NCBI GenBank assembly: GCA_937888635.1
Contig: CALARG010000047.1
Coordinates: 1 to 31,506, forward strand
DNA: 31,506 nucleotides
Source of the DNA: an uncultured Alphaproteobacteria bacterium
GTDB taxonomy: Bacteria; Pseudomonadota; Alphaproteobacteria; Rs-D84
Direction of reading: 5' to 3'
This document shows positions 9,401-16,768 of this stretch, piece by piece. The notes under the pieces are model-generated. The model was given only the letters and a program-made list of their open reading frames with translations, made no database searches and was not told where the DNA came from. A program made the position numbers and the translations under genes. Numbering within the stretch: the first letter of the stretch is position 1; each line of letters opens with the position of its first letter.

Positions 9401-10160
9401 GGCGACGAACGCGATTGTGTCTGATATAGAATATAATATGGGGAATTGGTCATTTGGTGCGCGCGCTTTTTCAGGTGCGATTACGGACGAAGGCCTGTTG
9501 GAAAATGATCCGACGATATCGGCGCAGTATATGCCCGCAAAGTTGGGGTTGATGCAGGGTGGGCAATCGCATGTTGCGTGGTCAGGTGGTGCGTTTGATA
9601 TTACAGCCTCGGTTGGATTTGCGCATGAAAATAATACTTTGCTGGGGGCGTATACTGATGGCTTGCTAAATCTGGGGGCGGGTGATACCGCGTATGTTGA
9701 CCTGGTGGCAAAGTATGATGTGGCGGATAAATTTAATTTGATGGCGCGTGCCACTTTTGCCAGAACGCATTCTGATGTGGCGGGGGACTTTGTTTTGGGT
9801 ATGTCTGATATTTATTCAAATGCATTTGCATTGGGTGCAGATATTGGTGCGTTTGAATTTTCTGTTGCAATGCCGTTGGCGATAACGGATGGTGCGTTGC
9901 AGTATGCGCATGCAGAATATGATGTCGTGGAAACATCTGATAATAATTATCGGTTAAATGTTATTGATACACATGTTGCGGATTTGGCATTGGATGCAGA
10001 TATGCGTGAAGTGCGCTTTTCAGGGGCGTATCGTCATAAATTTGGTGAATTTACAGATGGGGCATTTGGGTTTATATATCGTGTAAACCCAAATCATACA
10101 GATGAATTTGGGAACGAGTCTATATTTATGCTAAAACTGAATCACAGATTGGGTATTTAA
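6447..10160 (+). CDS. Autotransporter with ankyrin-like head and degenerate subtilisin-like (S8) domain
   Basis: This 1237-aa protein starts after AGAGAG. Signal peptide residues 1-21. Residues ~28-85 read as about two ankyrin-like units (SLVNSGANVNFVDSTG). A hydrophobic Ala/Gly helix lies at ~115-135, then an Asn-rich linker. The central part has the layout of peptidase S8: HG at 241-242 fits the His block and D210 could be the Asp. The oxyanion block AGN appears as AGE (E614), and the GTSMA serine block appears as TTEMATASAAG with Glu at 730. The catalytic Ser and oxyanion Asn therefore look replaced, implying a non-proteolytic scaffold if the alignment is right. Residues ~890-1237 alternate amphipathic strands and resemble an autotransporter barrel, although the last residue is Ile rather than Phe or Trp. 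Expected location: outer membrane with surface passenger. Confidence 0.8.
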   Translation: MKFIRLFVFALFFAPFVSMAATNEFTMAAQLLAAAKAADVQQVQSLVNSGANVNFVDSTGVSIVCTALMNNDTRAAQILQMYGADASKCDRQIKQYNNRNKQKGSGGLFSGLSSAQTISLAAAGAAVVVGGLLLLTDVFDPGNENENSSGGDRPNNNPGTDTGGSVSAYLTVPYSPAYLGTDGKINTSSTVYYDNLALWNPSAGGIRELDFNYFRPTVQPTNNYLVDGITVPLQNYLLMMHGYSAFANEYMGQFIFRDTASRNPVLVGNDTGGGNPVAVSLVTDNGISPTGSAGRGDGITYAASASPEAITYLVDKYLNYANPTADGTLGAEHANFDFSGSGTALNLFASAYDSALGKIVGGWAAGGRSYGDLFGFVPNGRLGIFRTGGGQEWINIADPIAGGSVGTLTDGAGGASGVIEAGDTITLNGVTYDLSLAVTGTGVVNPTIEINGTTYRVPEKSTLIKGVCSGEDCADVSDIAIYVGTDGYYYVNTSGGDTIDAVYMVNSGNIYAQKELQDADFKNFEALYRARSVSNVLANVSVLDASRNTGYVTVRDMPALVALNDNSGIETFVNQINLSYDRNASDLTGQGAYANMMFNSYSTGNPILVMPAGEFEYGSGAGKSLSALDATFENYAPALYDDNLNHMFMTVVAVQHSPNKGTDAADSIGEYGDGTGTSFGPLYLSFWTDTKGTSKITDDIVYSSRKCGVTGVGVNGIDPWCFAAAGPTTEMATASAAGAVAALKGAFDYMSNPQIFMLMALTADGYLLGTDAAGNAFTPETLAGYLQSMYSLPPEYYASSLTPAQYLDAFAEVYGYGMINLERAMTPGRSIYFYDGNRIVSANGNAYWRAATDTVFRPSSVLNLRGATIRAPFFDVLESADGKMALPRVWENSFAVGATNRRALYMGDVLGDFKTVRGDAPVRRIGNIDFSMSLSNRGYDDGLGGLDNLRLGYTDGAWNFGASYQRYLTDGASRFDGRANPVLGLATNAIVSDIEYNMGNWSFGARAFSGAITDEGLLENDPTISAQYMPAKLGLMQGGQSHVAWSGGAFDITASVGFAHENNTLLGAYTDGLLNLGAGDTAYVDLVAKYDVADKFNLMARATFARTHSDVAGDFVLGMSDIYSNAFALGADIGAFEFSVAMPLAITDGALQYAHAEYDVVETSDNNYRLNVIDTHVADLALDADMREVRFSGAYRHKFGEFTDGAFGFIYRVNPNHTDEFGNESIFMLKLNHRLGI

Positions 10161-10163
10161 TCG

Positions 10164-10186
10164 GCCGGGCAAAATGCCCGGTTTTG
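10164..10186 (+). terminator. Rho-independent terminator (short T tract)
   Basis: GCCGGGC, loop AAAAT, GCCCGG, then TTTTG, directly after the autotransporter stop codon. Confidence 0.65.
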
Positions 10187-10188
10187 TA

Positions 10189-10216
10189 TTGCATTGTGTT
10201 ATTTTTATTATATAAT
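10189..10216 (+). promoter_or_regulatory. Sigma70-type promoter
   Basis: TTGCAT (10189-10194), a 16-base spacer and TATAAT (10211-10216), 22 bases before the ATG at 10239. Confidence 0.65.
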
Positions 10217-10238
10217 TGCACCGCAAAAAGGTGATTTA

Positions 10239-10652
10239 ATGAAGTTGAGTTTTAGTACAGTTATAGAATATGTAAAAGATTTATTGCCAACATTTCCTGT
10301 GCCGGTCAGTGATAATCCAAAATTGGATGCGGCAGTGTTGCGCAGTGTTGTTTTGCGTGATGTATTTTATATTAAGGCAAATAATGGAAAAAGTTATTTA
10401 TATGTATTTCCAAAAAATGAAGAAGATTTTCCGCTGATTAAATACATTTTGCGCAGTAATGGTTTGAAGTCGCACAGGCATATGTCACGCTATTATTATG
10501 ATCGTACGCCGGTTTTGCGTGTTCCTTTTGCTGCGACCAGAAAAGATGGCCGCCCCAGAGAGTTTACGGATATGTTGATGGGGCAAACATCATGGGTCAG
10601 CCAAGAACAGATTGCAGCCCGGATTAATCTTTTGCGTCAAAAGGTAAAATAA
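10239..10652 (+). CDS. Hypothetical cytosolic protein, 137 aa
   Basis: The start MKLSFSTVIEYVKDLLP was chosen because AAAAAGGTGA sits at the right distance before it. The longer in-frame version beginning at 10194 would overlap the promoter. There is no signal peptide or membrane segment. The middle is beta-rich (VFYIKANNGKSYLYVFPKNE) and the C-terminal third is basic (RMS/RYYYDRTPVLRVPF region, then TRKDGRPREF), which would allow nucleic-acid contact, but no known motif is visible. It has its own promoter and shares a bidirectional terminator with convergent fabI, so it is a stand-alone gene. Function unknown. Confidence 0.75.
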   Translation: MKLSFSTVIEYVKDLLPTFPVPVSDNPKLDAAVLRSVVLRDVFYIKANNGKSYLYVFPKNEEDFPLIKYILRSNGLKSHRHMSRYYYDRTPVLRVPFAATRKDGRPREFTDMLMGQTSWVSQEQIAARINLLRQKVK

Positions 10653-10653
10653 A

Positions 10654-10683
10654 AAATATCCCACCATTTGGTGGGATATTTTC
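10654..10683. terminator. Bidirectional terminator between the 137-aa gene and fabI
   Basis: AAAATATCCCACC, loop ATTT, GGTGGGATATTTT: a 13-base-pair perfect stem with A/T flanks on both sides, between two convergent stop codons. Confidence 0.85.
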
Positions 10684-11490
10684 TTAGTCCAGATTTTTCA
10701 GCAATATATCTTTTAATTCATTTGGTATCATGCCGGTTGTTGAATAACCACAGTCAACATGATGAATTTCGCCTGTTACACCGGCAGACAGTTCGCTGAA
10801 TAAATACATGGCTGCACCAGATACATCGTCCAGTGTCATGTTACGACGCAGTGGGGTTGTTTCGGCGTTCAGGCGCAACATTGCCTTGAATCCGCCAACG
10901 CCACTGGATGCCAGTGTCATAATTGGGCCTGCGCTGATTGCGTTAATGCGAATGTTGTCGCGTCCCAGGTCTGATGCCAGATAGCGAACACTGCTGTCCA
11001 GGGCAGATTTTGCAACGCCCATAACATTATAGTTTGGTACAGACTTTTCACCACCGTAATAGGTCAAGGTGACAATACTGCCCCCGTTGGTCATTAACTT
11101 TGATGCGCGACGCGTCAGGTCAACCAATGAATATACGGAAATGTCCATTGTGTTTTTAAAATTTTCGCGCGTTGTGTCGGCATAGCGACCGGTTAATTCG
11201 TTTTTATCTGAGAATGCAATCGCGTGCAACATGCAGTCAATGTGTCCCCATTCGGCCTGAATTTTATTAAACAGGTCGTCCATTTGTTCATCGTTTTGAA
11301 CATTGCATTCCTGGACGAATTTTGCGCCGATTGATTCTGCCAATGGGCGAACGCGTTTTTCCAGTGCAGGCATCGCGTATGGCATTGCGATTTCTGCACC
11401 TTCGGCGGCGGCGCGCTTTGCAATTGCCCATGCCATAGACCAGTCGTTTGCAACGCCGGTAATTAAAATCTTTTTACCCTGTAATAACAT
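10684..11490 (-). CDS. fabI: Enoyl-[acyl-carrier-protein] reductase (NADH), FabI
   Basis: This 268-aa SDR enzyme catalyses the last reduction of each fatty-acid elongation cycle (trans-2-enoyl-ACP to acyl-ACP) in the cytosol. The N-terminus has the FabI-type nucleotide loop ITGVANDWSMAWAIAK (10-25). The active site reads TYYGGEKSVPNYNVMGVAK, placing Tyr144, Tyr154 and Lys161 on E. coli Tyr146, Tyr156 and Lys163. The position matching E. coli Gly93, where triclosan-resistance changes occur, is Ala92 in HAIAFSDKNEL. I recall this form from other alphaproteobacterial FabI proteins, so it need not be unusual. Length and C-terminus (GEIHHVDCGYSTTGM) are normal. The ATG follows AAAGGGA. Transcribed alone from its own promoter. 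Confidence 0.96.
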   Translation of the reverse strand: MLLQGKKILITGVANDWSMAWAIAKRAAAEGAEIAMPYAMPALEKRVRPLAESIGAKFVQECNVQNDEQMDDLFNKIQAEWGHIDCMLHAIAFSDKNELTGRYADTTRENFKNTMDISVYSLVDLTRRASKLMTNGGSIVTLTYYGGEKSVPNYNVMGVAKSALDSSVRYLASDLGRDNIRINAISAGPIMTLASSGVGGFKAMLRLNAETTPLRRNMTLDDVSGAAMYLFSELSAGVTGEIHHVDCGYSTTGMIPNELKDILLKNLD

Positions 11491-11529
11491 TATAAAATCC
11501 CTTTGGTTGTTATTCTATTGGACATGTAG

Positions 11530-11558
11530 AATATATCATTCAAAGTTATTGTCTGCAA
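11530..11558 (-). promoter_or_regulatory. Sigma70-type promoter for fabI
   Basis: Minus strand TTGCAG (11558-11553), 17 bases, TATATT (11535-11530), about 40 bases before the fabI ATG. Confidence 0.65.
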
Positions 11559-11623
11559 TATATAAAATTTTTTGTGTGTTTTTAAATTTGGCTGCATTTT
11601 TGCTTTTATTTATTTTCTCATCA

Positions 11624-11632
11624 TGCTATAAT
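11624..11632 (+). promoter_or_regulatory. Extended -10 element for the 995-aa Cys-rich gene
   Basis: TGCTATAAT (11624-11632) is a full extended -10 about 24 bases before the ATG at 11656. No good -35 hexamer is present at the expected distance (TTTTAT at 11604), consistent with extended -10 dependence. Confidence 0.6.
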
Positions 11633-11655
11633 TGTATAAATTAGAAGGGAAGATT

Positions 11656-14643
11656 ATGAGAAAACTTGCGTTTTTACCGATAATAATTTCATTGTTTTTG
11701 TGCGATGCAATGGCGGCACCACGGCAAAATGCGCGCGGCGGTGGACAGCAACCATCGGGTGCGCCGATAAAGCCTGTATCTGCGCGTGCGGCGCGTACTG
11801 CCCCGGCGACGGGTGGTGTTGGAACAGCGGGCGTGGCGACAACCGGTGCAAAAACGGTAAATCGTGGTCGGGCGGCAACAACTACGCCAACAAAACCAAC
11901 GGTCGCAGCGCGTGCAGCGACCAAACAAAAGGTTATTAGTTCAGGCACAAAAATTACCAGTGCGGCTAAAAATGTGACCGTTGATGGTGATTGCCAGGCA
12001 AAGTATGATGGCTGTATGGATTCATTTTGTATGATTGATAATGCCAGTGGTGGGCGTTGTATGTGCAGCAATCGGGTGAAAGAACTGAATGCTGTTTTGG
12101 CAGAAATTGAAAAATTGGATCAACAGTCTTATCAGATGGCAACATTTGGTGTTGAAAAGATTGAAATGGGCATGTTTGCCAACGATGCAATTGCGGCGGC
12201 GAATGCGGCGGCGGATGAGTTCTTGAAAAAAGAAGAAAATGTAGATCCTAAGAAGAAAGTGCGCAAGGCATTAGATTTATCTGCGTGGGATACGCCAATT
12301 GATGCGGATGACGATGAAGAGAGTTTGTTTGGCGCAATTGATGCATCGCCTGTTGATGGAAAAGAAGGTGATGCATTGCATCGTGCAGCCGCCGAAATTT
12401 GTGTTGCCCAGATTCCAGAATGCAAAAGCGATATTAGTATGCTGCAAATGATGTATGCACAACGCATTAAATCAGATTGTTCTGCATATGAAAACAGCCT
12501 GAAACAACAAAAAAATGCCAGTGCACAAAAATTGCAGACGGCGGAACGTGCCCTGCGCGAAGCGGCATTGGAACAATTGCAGACTGCAAATAAGTATGAC
12601 CTGGGGCAGTGTACTGTTGAATTTAAAAAGTGTATGCAGACAACGGGTGGTTGCGGGGATGATTTCTCGTCTTGCGCAGTGATGAGTGCGATGGACAGTA
12701 CATCAACACGCAAATCAACATCTAAACAGGCCAAGACTTATCAAATCAAAGGTGTAATCACAAATATAGAAATCTCGGCTTCTACTTATGATATGCTGAT
12801 GAGTAAAAAGCCGCTGTGTGAATCTGTCACGCGCTCTTGTGTCGCGGTCGCTGACCAGGTCTGGGATACTTTCTTGAAAGAAGTTGCTCCTCAGGTCAAA
12901 AGCGCTGAACTTATCGCAGAAGACAAAGCAAGACAAGATTGTATCGGTAATATCTCCGCTTGTTTCCAAAAGGCATGTAAAGACAATATGGACCCAGATG
13001 ACAAAGATGGTTCTTATGATATGTGTTTGTCCAGACCAGGTACCATGTTAAATGTATGTAAGATTCCGCTGAATAACTGTGGTATTGATGCGTCCAGTGA
13101 AAGTAAAGCGGCAGAATCTAATATTTGGGATTTCGTGGTCGCAAGATTGGCCGCTATGCGTGTTAATGCATGTACCGCAGAGGTCAAAGAATGTCTGCAA
13201 TCAAAAGACAGATGTGGCGAAGATTATACTCAATGTATCGGGCTGGATACCGATTCTATTATTCGTATGTGTCCGTATGATAAATTAACAGGCTGTCAAA
13301 AGGTTTATGGCGAAAATGATATTCGCGGCGATGCAGTTTATGAAGAATTGGCAAATATGGTGCAGGGAATTATGCTCACAATTGATAATAATTTCCTCAC
13401 AGAATGCCAAAACGCTGCTGATGAAGCTATGATTAAAGTTTGTGGTGATACAACCGATTGTAATGCGTTGGCGATTGACGATGGCGTTGGTTCGCGTACA
13501 CTAGATTATAAGGTTTGTGAATATGGTATGACAGCTGATGGTCAGGGCTTTGAGATGAAGGGGTGTCGTGCAAATATTGAGATGATTACTGATGAGGAAT
13601 TGGGACGTATTGATGGTTTGTCGGGTACGACAAGTACTACCTTGGGGCCAGTAAAGCCGTTTATGGGGGCGATTAGCGGAGTTATATATTGGGAAAATGT
13701 TGATGTTGGTGACGATGGTCTGTTGGTGCTTGAACCTGCCTATAAATCAGATATTGAAAATGATCCCAAAATGAGTGCAGATGATAAAAAGAAAATTATT
13801 TCAGAATTAGAGAGTTTGCAGAATTCTGTGAATTCGGCCATCAAAATGATAGAGGCGGACCCAACCGTTCAATACTGTATGACCGGACGTGAGGTTCAGG
13901 GGATGAAGGTGTCGGTTAAGGGTAAAAATGTCAAGGCGGGGACAACAACCCGGACCAAGATTGGCGAAAAAAGCGCCGAGGCCGCACGTTTCCCAGAATT
14001 GACCAAGCAAATGCGTATGATTATTGCAAATGCCGCATTGAAAAAGGCCAAGGATAATTATTACAAAGAATATGATGAACGTTATGAAAAGATGATGCAA
14101 GATTATGTGACCATTGGTACACGTTTGGCGGAAATTCAGGGTGAAAATGCCAAGGATGTGCGTCGTGAACATGGTCGTGTTGCATGTATTAATTTTGCCA
14201 AGGCATCATCGTTGCCAAAATCGCCGGCACCGTCAGGCGGTATACTTGGACAGATTATGAGTGTTGCGGCGATTGGTGGTGCGGTTGCTTTGGGTATTGT
14301 TGCGACACCATTTACTGGGGGGATGTCTTTGGCTGCGTCTATTGCTGCAACCTCTGCGATTGCAGGAACCGCGATTGCAGGTCTTGCGCTTGGGTCTGCA
14401 AGTGAAGGGAAAATTAAGCAGGGGAGTGATGCAGAAAGTCAGTTGCAGATGATGGGATCGTATCAGTTGAATCAATGGAATTACAAGGAAACAAATACAT
14501 CAACCTATAAATGGGATACATTGATTTGTCAGCGCTGCACCCGTTCCCAACAGTGTACCAGTACAAAAAAACCAGTATTTGGTTCGCGTTATTGCAAGGC
14601 ATGGGGTGACCCAGTTGAAAAGTGTAATGATATTCAATTCTGA
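11656..14643 (+). CDS. Large secreted Cys-rich protein, 995 aa
   Basis: The start MRKLAFLPII follows AGAAGGGAAG; a start eight codons upstream would cover this site. Signal peptide ~1-20. Residues 21-110 are a low-complexity Ala/Arg/Thr/Gly linker. The head motif is C113-x(6)-CMDSFC and ends in CMC at 135-137. CG repeats include CMQTTGGCGDDFSSC (~326-340) and CLQSKDRCGEDYTQC (~513-527). A glycine/alanine-rich hydrophobic hairpin spans ~860-918. The end (956-995) holds LICQRC and five further cysteines. It aligns along most of its length with the 821-aa protein at 23023 (shared stretches NKYDLGQC.VEFKKCMQT, FLKE.AP, LAAMRV.AC), so the two are paralogues. The segment at 12720-13460 has different codon preferences from the rest. 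Probably exported, disulfide-rich and membrane-associated; function unknown. Confidence 0.88.
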   Translation: MRKLAFLPIIISLFLCDAMAAPRQNARGGGQQPSGAPIKPVSARAARTAPATGGVGTAGVATTGAKTVNRGRAATTTPTKPTVAARAATKQKVISSGTKITSAAKNVTVDGDCQAKYDGCMDSFCMIDNASGGRCMCSNRVKELNAVLAEIEKLDQQSYQMATFGVEKIEMGMFANDAIAAANAAADEFLKKEENVDPKKKVRKALDLSAWDTPIDADDDEESLFGAIDASPVDGKEGDALHRAAAEICVAQIPECKSDISMLQMMYAQRIKSDCSAYENSLKQQKNASAQKLQTAERALREAALEQLQTANKYDLGQCTVEFKKCMQTTGGCGDDFSSCAVMSAMDSTSTRKSTSKQAKTYQIKGVITNIEISASTYDMLMSKKPLCESVTRSCVAVADQVWDTFLKEVAPQVKSAELIAEDKARQDCIGNISACFQKACKDNMDPDDKDGSYDMCLSRPGTMLNVCKIPLNNCGIDASSESKAAESNIWDFVVARLAAMRVNACTAEVKECLQSKDRCGEDYTQCIGLDTDSIIRMCPYDKLTGCQKVYGENDIRGDAVYEELANMVQGIMLTIDNNFLTECQNAADEAMIKVCGDTTDCNALAIDDGVGSRTLDYKVCEYGMTADGQGFEMKGCRANIEMITDEELGRIDGLSGTTSTTLGPVKPFMGAISGVIYWENVDVGDDGLLVLEPAYKSDIENDPKMSADDKKKIISELESLQNSVNSAIKMIEADPTVQYCMTGREVQGMKVSVKGKNVKAGTTTRTKIGEKSAEAARFPELTKQMRMIIANAALKKAKDNYYKEYDERYEKMMQDYVTIGTRLAEIQGENAKDVRREHGRVACINFAKASSLPKSPAPSGGILGQIMSVAAIGGAVALGIVATPFTGGMSLAASIAATSAIAGTAIAGLALGSASEGKIKQGSDAESQLQMMGSYQLNQWNYKETNTSTYKWDTLICQRCTRSQQCTSTKKPVFGSRYCKAWGDPVEKCNDIQF

Positions 14644-14645
14644 CC

Positions 14646-14669
14646 AATCCCCCAATCGGGGGATTTTTT
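14646..14669 (+). terminator. Rho-independent terminator
   Basis: AATCCCCC, AATC loop, GGGGGATT followed by a T run, directly after the stop codon of the 995-aa gene. Confidence 0.85.
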
Positions 14670-14677
14670 ACTGCTGA

Positions 14678-14783
14678 TTAGTGTAAGTGGCCAGTGTTGG
14701 TAAAAGACGTCACGCCTGCGAAGGTCGGTGGGCACTGTGTTTTATGATTACAATGGATACCGGCCTACGCCGGTATGACGGTG
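14678..14783. repeat. Palindromic repeat units left of the GIY-YIG gene
   Basis: The block starts with TTAGTGTAAGTGG (14678), a sequence that recurs at 25529. An inverted, degenerate unit (CGTCACGCC to CACTGTG, 14708-14738) follows, then a forward unit ACAATGGATACCGG to CCGGTATGACG (14750-14783) with the perfect palindrome ATACCGGC-CTAC-GCCGGTAT. The remaining bases up to 14838 are AT-rich with no clear promoter. Confidence 0.8.
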
Positions 14784-14838
14784 ATATATAAGGATTTTTT
14801 CCCTTGTGTAAAAATATAAAATTAATAGAATAAGAAAT

Positions 14839-15153
14839 ATGAAATCAGGTGGTTGGGTATATATTTTAACAAATAAAAAAATGGGCGCGCTATATATTGG
14901 GTCTACCAGTGATTTACTTGGGCGTACATGGCAACATAAAAATCGTCAGATTCCAGGTTTTACTTCAAAATATGGGATTGATAAACTGGTGTATTATGAA
15001 TGGCATGATCGTTTGGAAAATATGGTTTTGCGTGAACGGCAAATGAAAGAGTGGAAGCGTGCTTGGAAATTAAAAATGATAATAGACTTTAATCCAGAAT
15101 GGCATGATCTGTATAATAAGATATTAACTGAATCTGGATATTTAACAGAGTGA
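14839..15153 (+). CDS. Single-domain GIY-YIG nuclease family protein
   Basis: A 104-aa protein consisting of one GIY-YIG domain. VYILTN (7-12) and LYIGST (18-23) are the two signature strands. Arg29 in LLGRTWQHK is at the catalytic-arginine position, and Glu66 in RERQMKEW fits the metal-binding glutamate. There is no added DNA-binding domain, as in the small UPF0213-like bacterial members whose substrates are mostly unknown. The RBS is weak (AATAAGAAAT). The gene is surrounded on both sides by palindromic intergenic repeat units and sits between the terminators of two unrelated genes, which suggests it belongs to the repeat element. All key residues are present, so it is probably active. Confidence 0.88.
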   Translation: MKSGGWVYILTNKKMGALYIGSTSDLLGRTWQHKNRQIPGFTSKYGIDKLVYYEWHDRLENMVLRERQMKEWKRAWKLKMIIDFNPEWHDLYNKILTESGYLTE

Positions 15154-15161
15154 TGTATTTT

Positions 15162-15393
15162 ACAATGGATACCGGCCTACGCCGGTATGACGGTGGGTGG
15201 TGTCAGCGTCGGTAAAAAGTCGTCACCCCGACGAAGGTCGGGGTCCATTGTGTTTATCGTGCCTTTATTATTACAATGGATACCGGTCTGCGCCGGTATG
15301 ACGAGAAGAGAAGCGTTGATTTTTATGCATATTTACAATGGACACCGGGGCGATGTCCCGGTATGACGGTTCCTTTTTTCTGCACTTAAGTAA
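15162..15393. repeat. Palindromic repeat cluster right of the GIY-YIG gene
   Basis: Four units: forward at 15162-15195 (34 bases, same sequence as the unit at 14750), inverted at 15221-15251 (CGTCACCCCGACG to CCATTGT), forward at 15273-15303, and forward at 15335-15367 with a changed stem (ACCGGGGCGATGTCCCGGT). All share ACAATGGA at one end and a TGACG end at the other, around a variable palindrome. CACTTAAGTAAA at 15382-15393 resembles the right edge of the element at 25529-25720 but only weakly. Confidence 0.85.
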
Positions 15394-15400
15394 AGGGGCT

Positions 15401-15427
15401 AAAAAAAATCCCCCGGTTGGGGGATTT
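15401..15427 (-). terminator. Rho-independent terminator of the rpsF operon
   Basis: Minus strand AAATCCCCC, AACC loop, GGGGGATTT, then a T run (A run at 15401-15408 on the plus strand), 19 bases after the rplI stop. Confidence 0.85.
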
Positions 15428-15445
15428 GAATTGCGAGCAGAAATA

Positions 15446-16042
15446 TTATTCTGCGTCTGTTGTGGCAGGTTCTGCAACAACCGCAGCAGATTCTGTTGTT
15501 TCTGTTGTTTCGGCAACTGGTGCTTCTTCAACTTCTTCAACTTTCTTGCTGCCGAATGTCAAAGATTTACCTGCAACCAATGCTTCAATTTCATCTTGTG
15601 ACTGGGCCACATAGATTTTAACAGGAACGATTACATCTGGGTGTAATGCGATTTGTGTATCAAATACACCAACAGATTTAATTGGTGCGCCCAACATAAC
15701 CTGGGCAGATTCAACCGCAACATTTGCAATTTCTTTTAACATGCGTGCAATGTCACGTGTTGATACAGAACCATACAATTGGCCTGTGTCACCAGCCTGG
15801 CGAATCATATAGAATTTTGCGTTTTTGACTGCGTCAACATTTGATTCTGCAGATTTTTTCGCTGCTTCTTGGCGGGCGGTCAATTCTGCCTTTTTCGCTT
15901 CAAACAAGGCAACATTTTCACGGGTAAAGCGCATTGCCTTGCCGTTTGGCAACAGGTAATTGCGTGCATAGCCTGTTTTAACTTCAACTGTGTCGCCGAT
16001 ATTGCCCAATTTTGTGATTTTTTCTGTTAAGATAACTTTCAT
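15446..16042 (-). CDS. rplI: 50S ribosomal protein L9
   Basis: 198-aa protein of the large ribosomal subunit that binds 23S rRNA near the L1 stalk base. The N-terminal domain is diagnostic: MKVILTEKITKLGNIGDTV followed by GYARNYLLPNGKA. It continues through the long connecting helix to the C-terminal domain, with QLYGSVSTRDIA, ending near residue 150. About 48 extra residues (KKVEEVEEAPVAETTETTE region to the end) form an acidic Glu/Thr/Ala tail beyond the usual length of about 150. Last gene of the rpsF-rpsR-rplI operon; its RBS AAGGA lies in the 33-base gap after rpsR. Confidence 0.97.
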   Translation of the reverse strand: MKVILTEKITKLGNIGDTVEVKTGYARNYLLPNGKAMRFTRENVALFEAKKAELTARQEAAKKSAESNVDAVKNAKFYMIRQAGDTGQLYGSVSTRDIARMLKEIANVAVESAQVMLGAPIKSVGVFDTQIALHPDVIVPVKIYVAQSQDEIEALVAGKSLTFGSKKVEEVEEAPVAETTETTESAAVVAEPATTDAE

Positions 16043-16075
16043 AATCTGTCCTTACTTTGTTTTATAAGTTAGGGA

Positions 16076-16303
16076 TTAACCCAAATTGTTGCGAACGAAT
16101 GGCATCAGACCCAAATGACGTGCGCGTTTGATGGCAGTTGCCAATGCACGTTGATCTTTCTGGGAAACACCACTGATACGACTTGGCACGATTTTACCAC
16201 GTTCTGTGATATAATGTGACAATGTCTTGATATCTTTATAATCAATAACCTTGCCCTTTAAAGGGTTTGATTTTTTACGATAAATTGCTGCACGAACTGC
16301 CAT
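16076..16303 (-). CDS. rpsR: 30S ribosomal protein S18
   Basis: 75-aa S18, which forms a heterodimer with S6 on the platform of the small subunit. The central motif YKDIKTLSHYITERGKIVPSR and the following QRALATAIKRARHLGLMPF are typical. The ATG overlaps the rpsF stop codon by one base (TAATG), so the two are translationally coupled, as suits equimolar S6 and S18. Confidence 0.97.
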   Translation of the reverse strand: MAVRAAIYRKKSNPLKGKVIDYKDIKTLSHYITERGKIVPSRISGVSQKDQRALATAIKRARHLGLMPFVRNNLG

Positions 16304-16641
16304 TATTCTGCCTCCTCGGTGTTCTTTTTCATCATGATAGAAGGTGTAGATGACAATTCATCAACACGAACGTTCAAGAAACGGATAACGTCTTCGTCAA
16401 TGCGGCTGCGACGTTCCAATTCCGTAATCTGATTGCCAGGCAATTCAATGTTCAACATAACATAGTGTGCCTTGCGATTCTTACGGATGATGTATGCCAA
16501 ATTTTTCAAGCCCCAGAATTCTGTTGCCTTGACATCACCGCCCAATTCCTTGATGATTTCTGCATATTTTGCCGCTTTTTCTTTTACCTGCGGTTCGGTC
16601 AGGTCCTGGCGAAAAACCAAGACGCTTTCGTAGTAAGCCAT
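16303..16641 (-). CDS. rpsF: 30S ribosomal protein S6
   Basis: 112-aa S6. MAYYESVLVFRQDLTE, the GLKNLAYIIRKNRKAHYVML strand pair and ERRSRIDEDVIRFLNVRV are characteristic. The start follows AGGAAAAT. First gene of the operon with rpsR and rplI. A leader of roughly 160 bases containing a strong hairpin precedes it, compatible with S6:S18 autoregulation, which is known for many bacterial rpsF leaders. Confidence 0.97.
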   Translation of the reverse strand: MAYYESVLVFRQDLTEPQVKEKAAKYAEIIKELGGDVKATEFWGLKNLAYIIRKNRKAHYVMLNIELPGNQITELERRSRIDEDVIRFLNVRVDELSSTPSIMMKKNTEEAE

Positions 16642-16768
16642 TTTATTTTCCTATGGTTTTTAAACTGGTTATAACGGTATATCTGCTTGTTTTTGCTCTG
16701 GTTATGTATGTCATATACACGCCCGACACAAAAACTGCGCATCTATATCGTTCTAATCACTTTGGTCA

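Noticed and set aside
10684..11490. FabI Ala92 in place of Gly93 as a triclosan-resistance change
   Set aside because: From memory, Ala at this place is common in alphaproteobacterial FabI, so it is not evidence of selection here.
11632..11655. Upstream in-frame start (ATT/ATG region) for the 995-aa protein
   Set aside because: It would overlap the -10 element and the AGAAGGGAAG site and would put eight residues before an otherwise ideal signal peptide.
14678..15393. CRISPR array
   Set aside because: The repeat units are palindromic, occur in both orientations, differ in stem sequence and are spaced irregularly around a gene; there are no cas genes.
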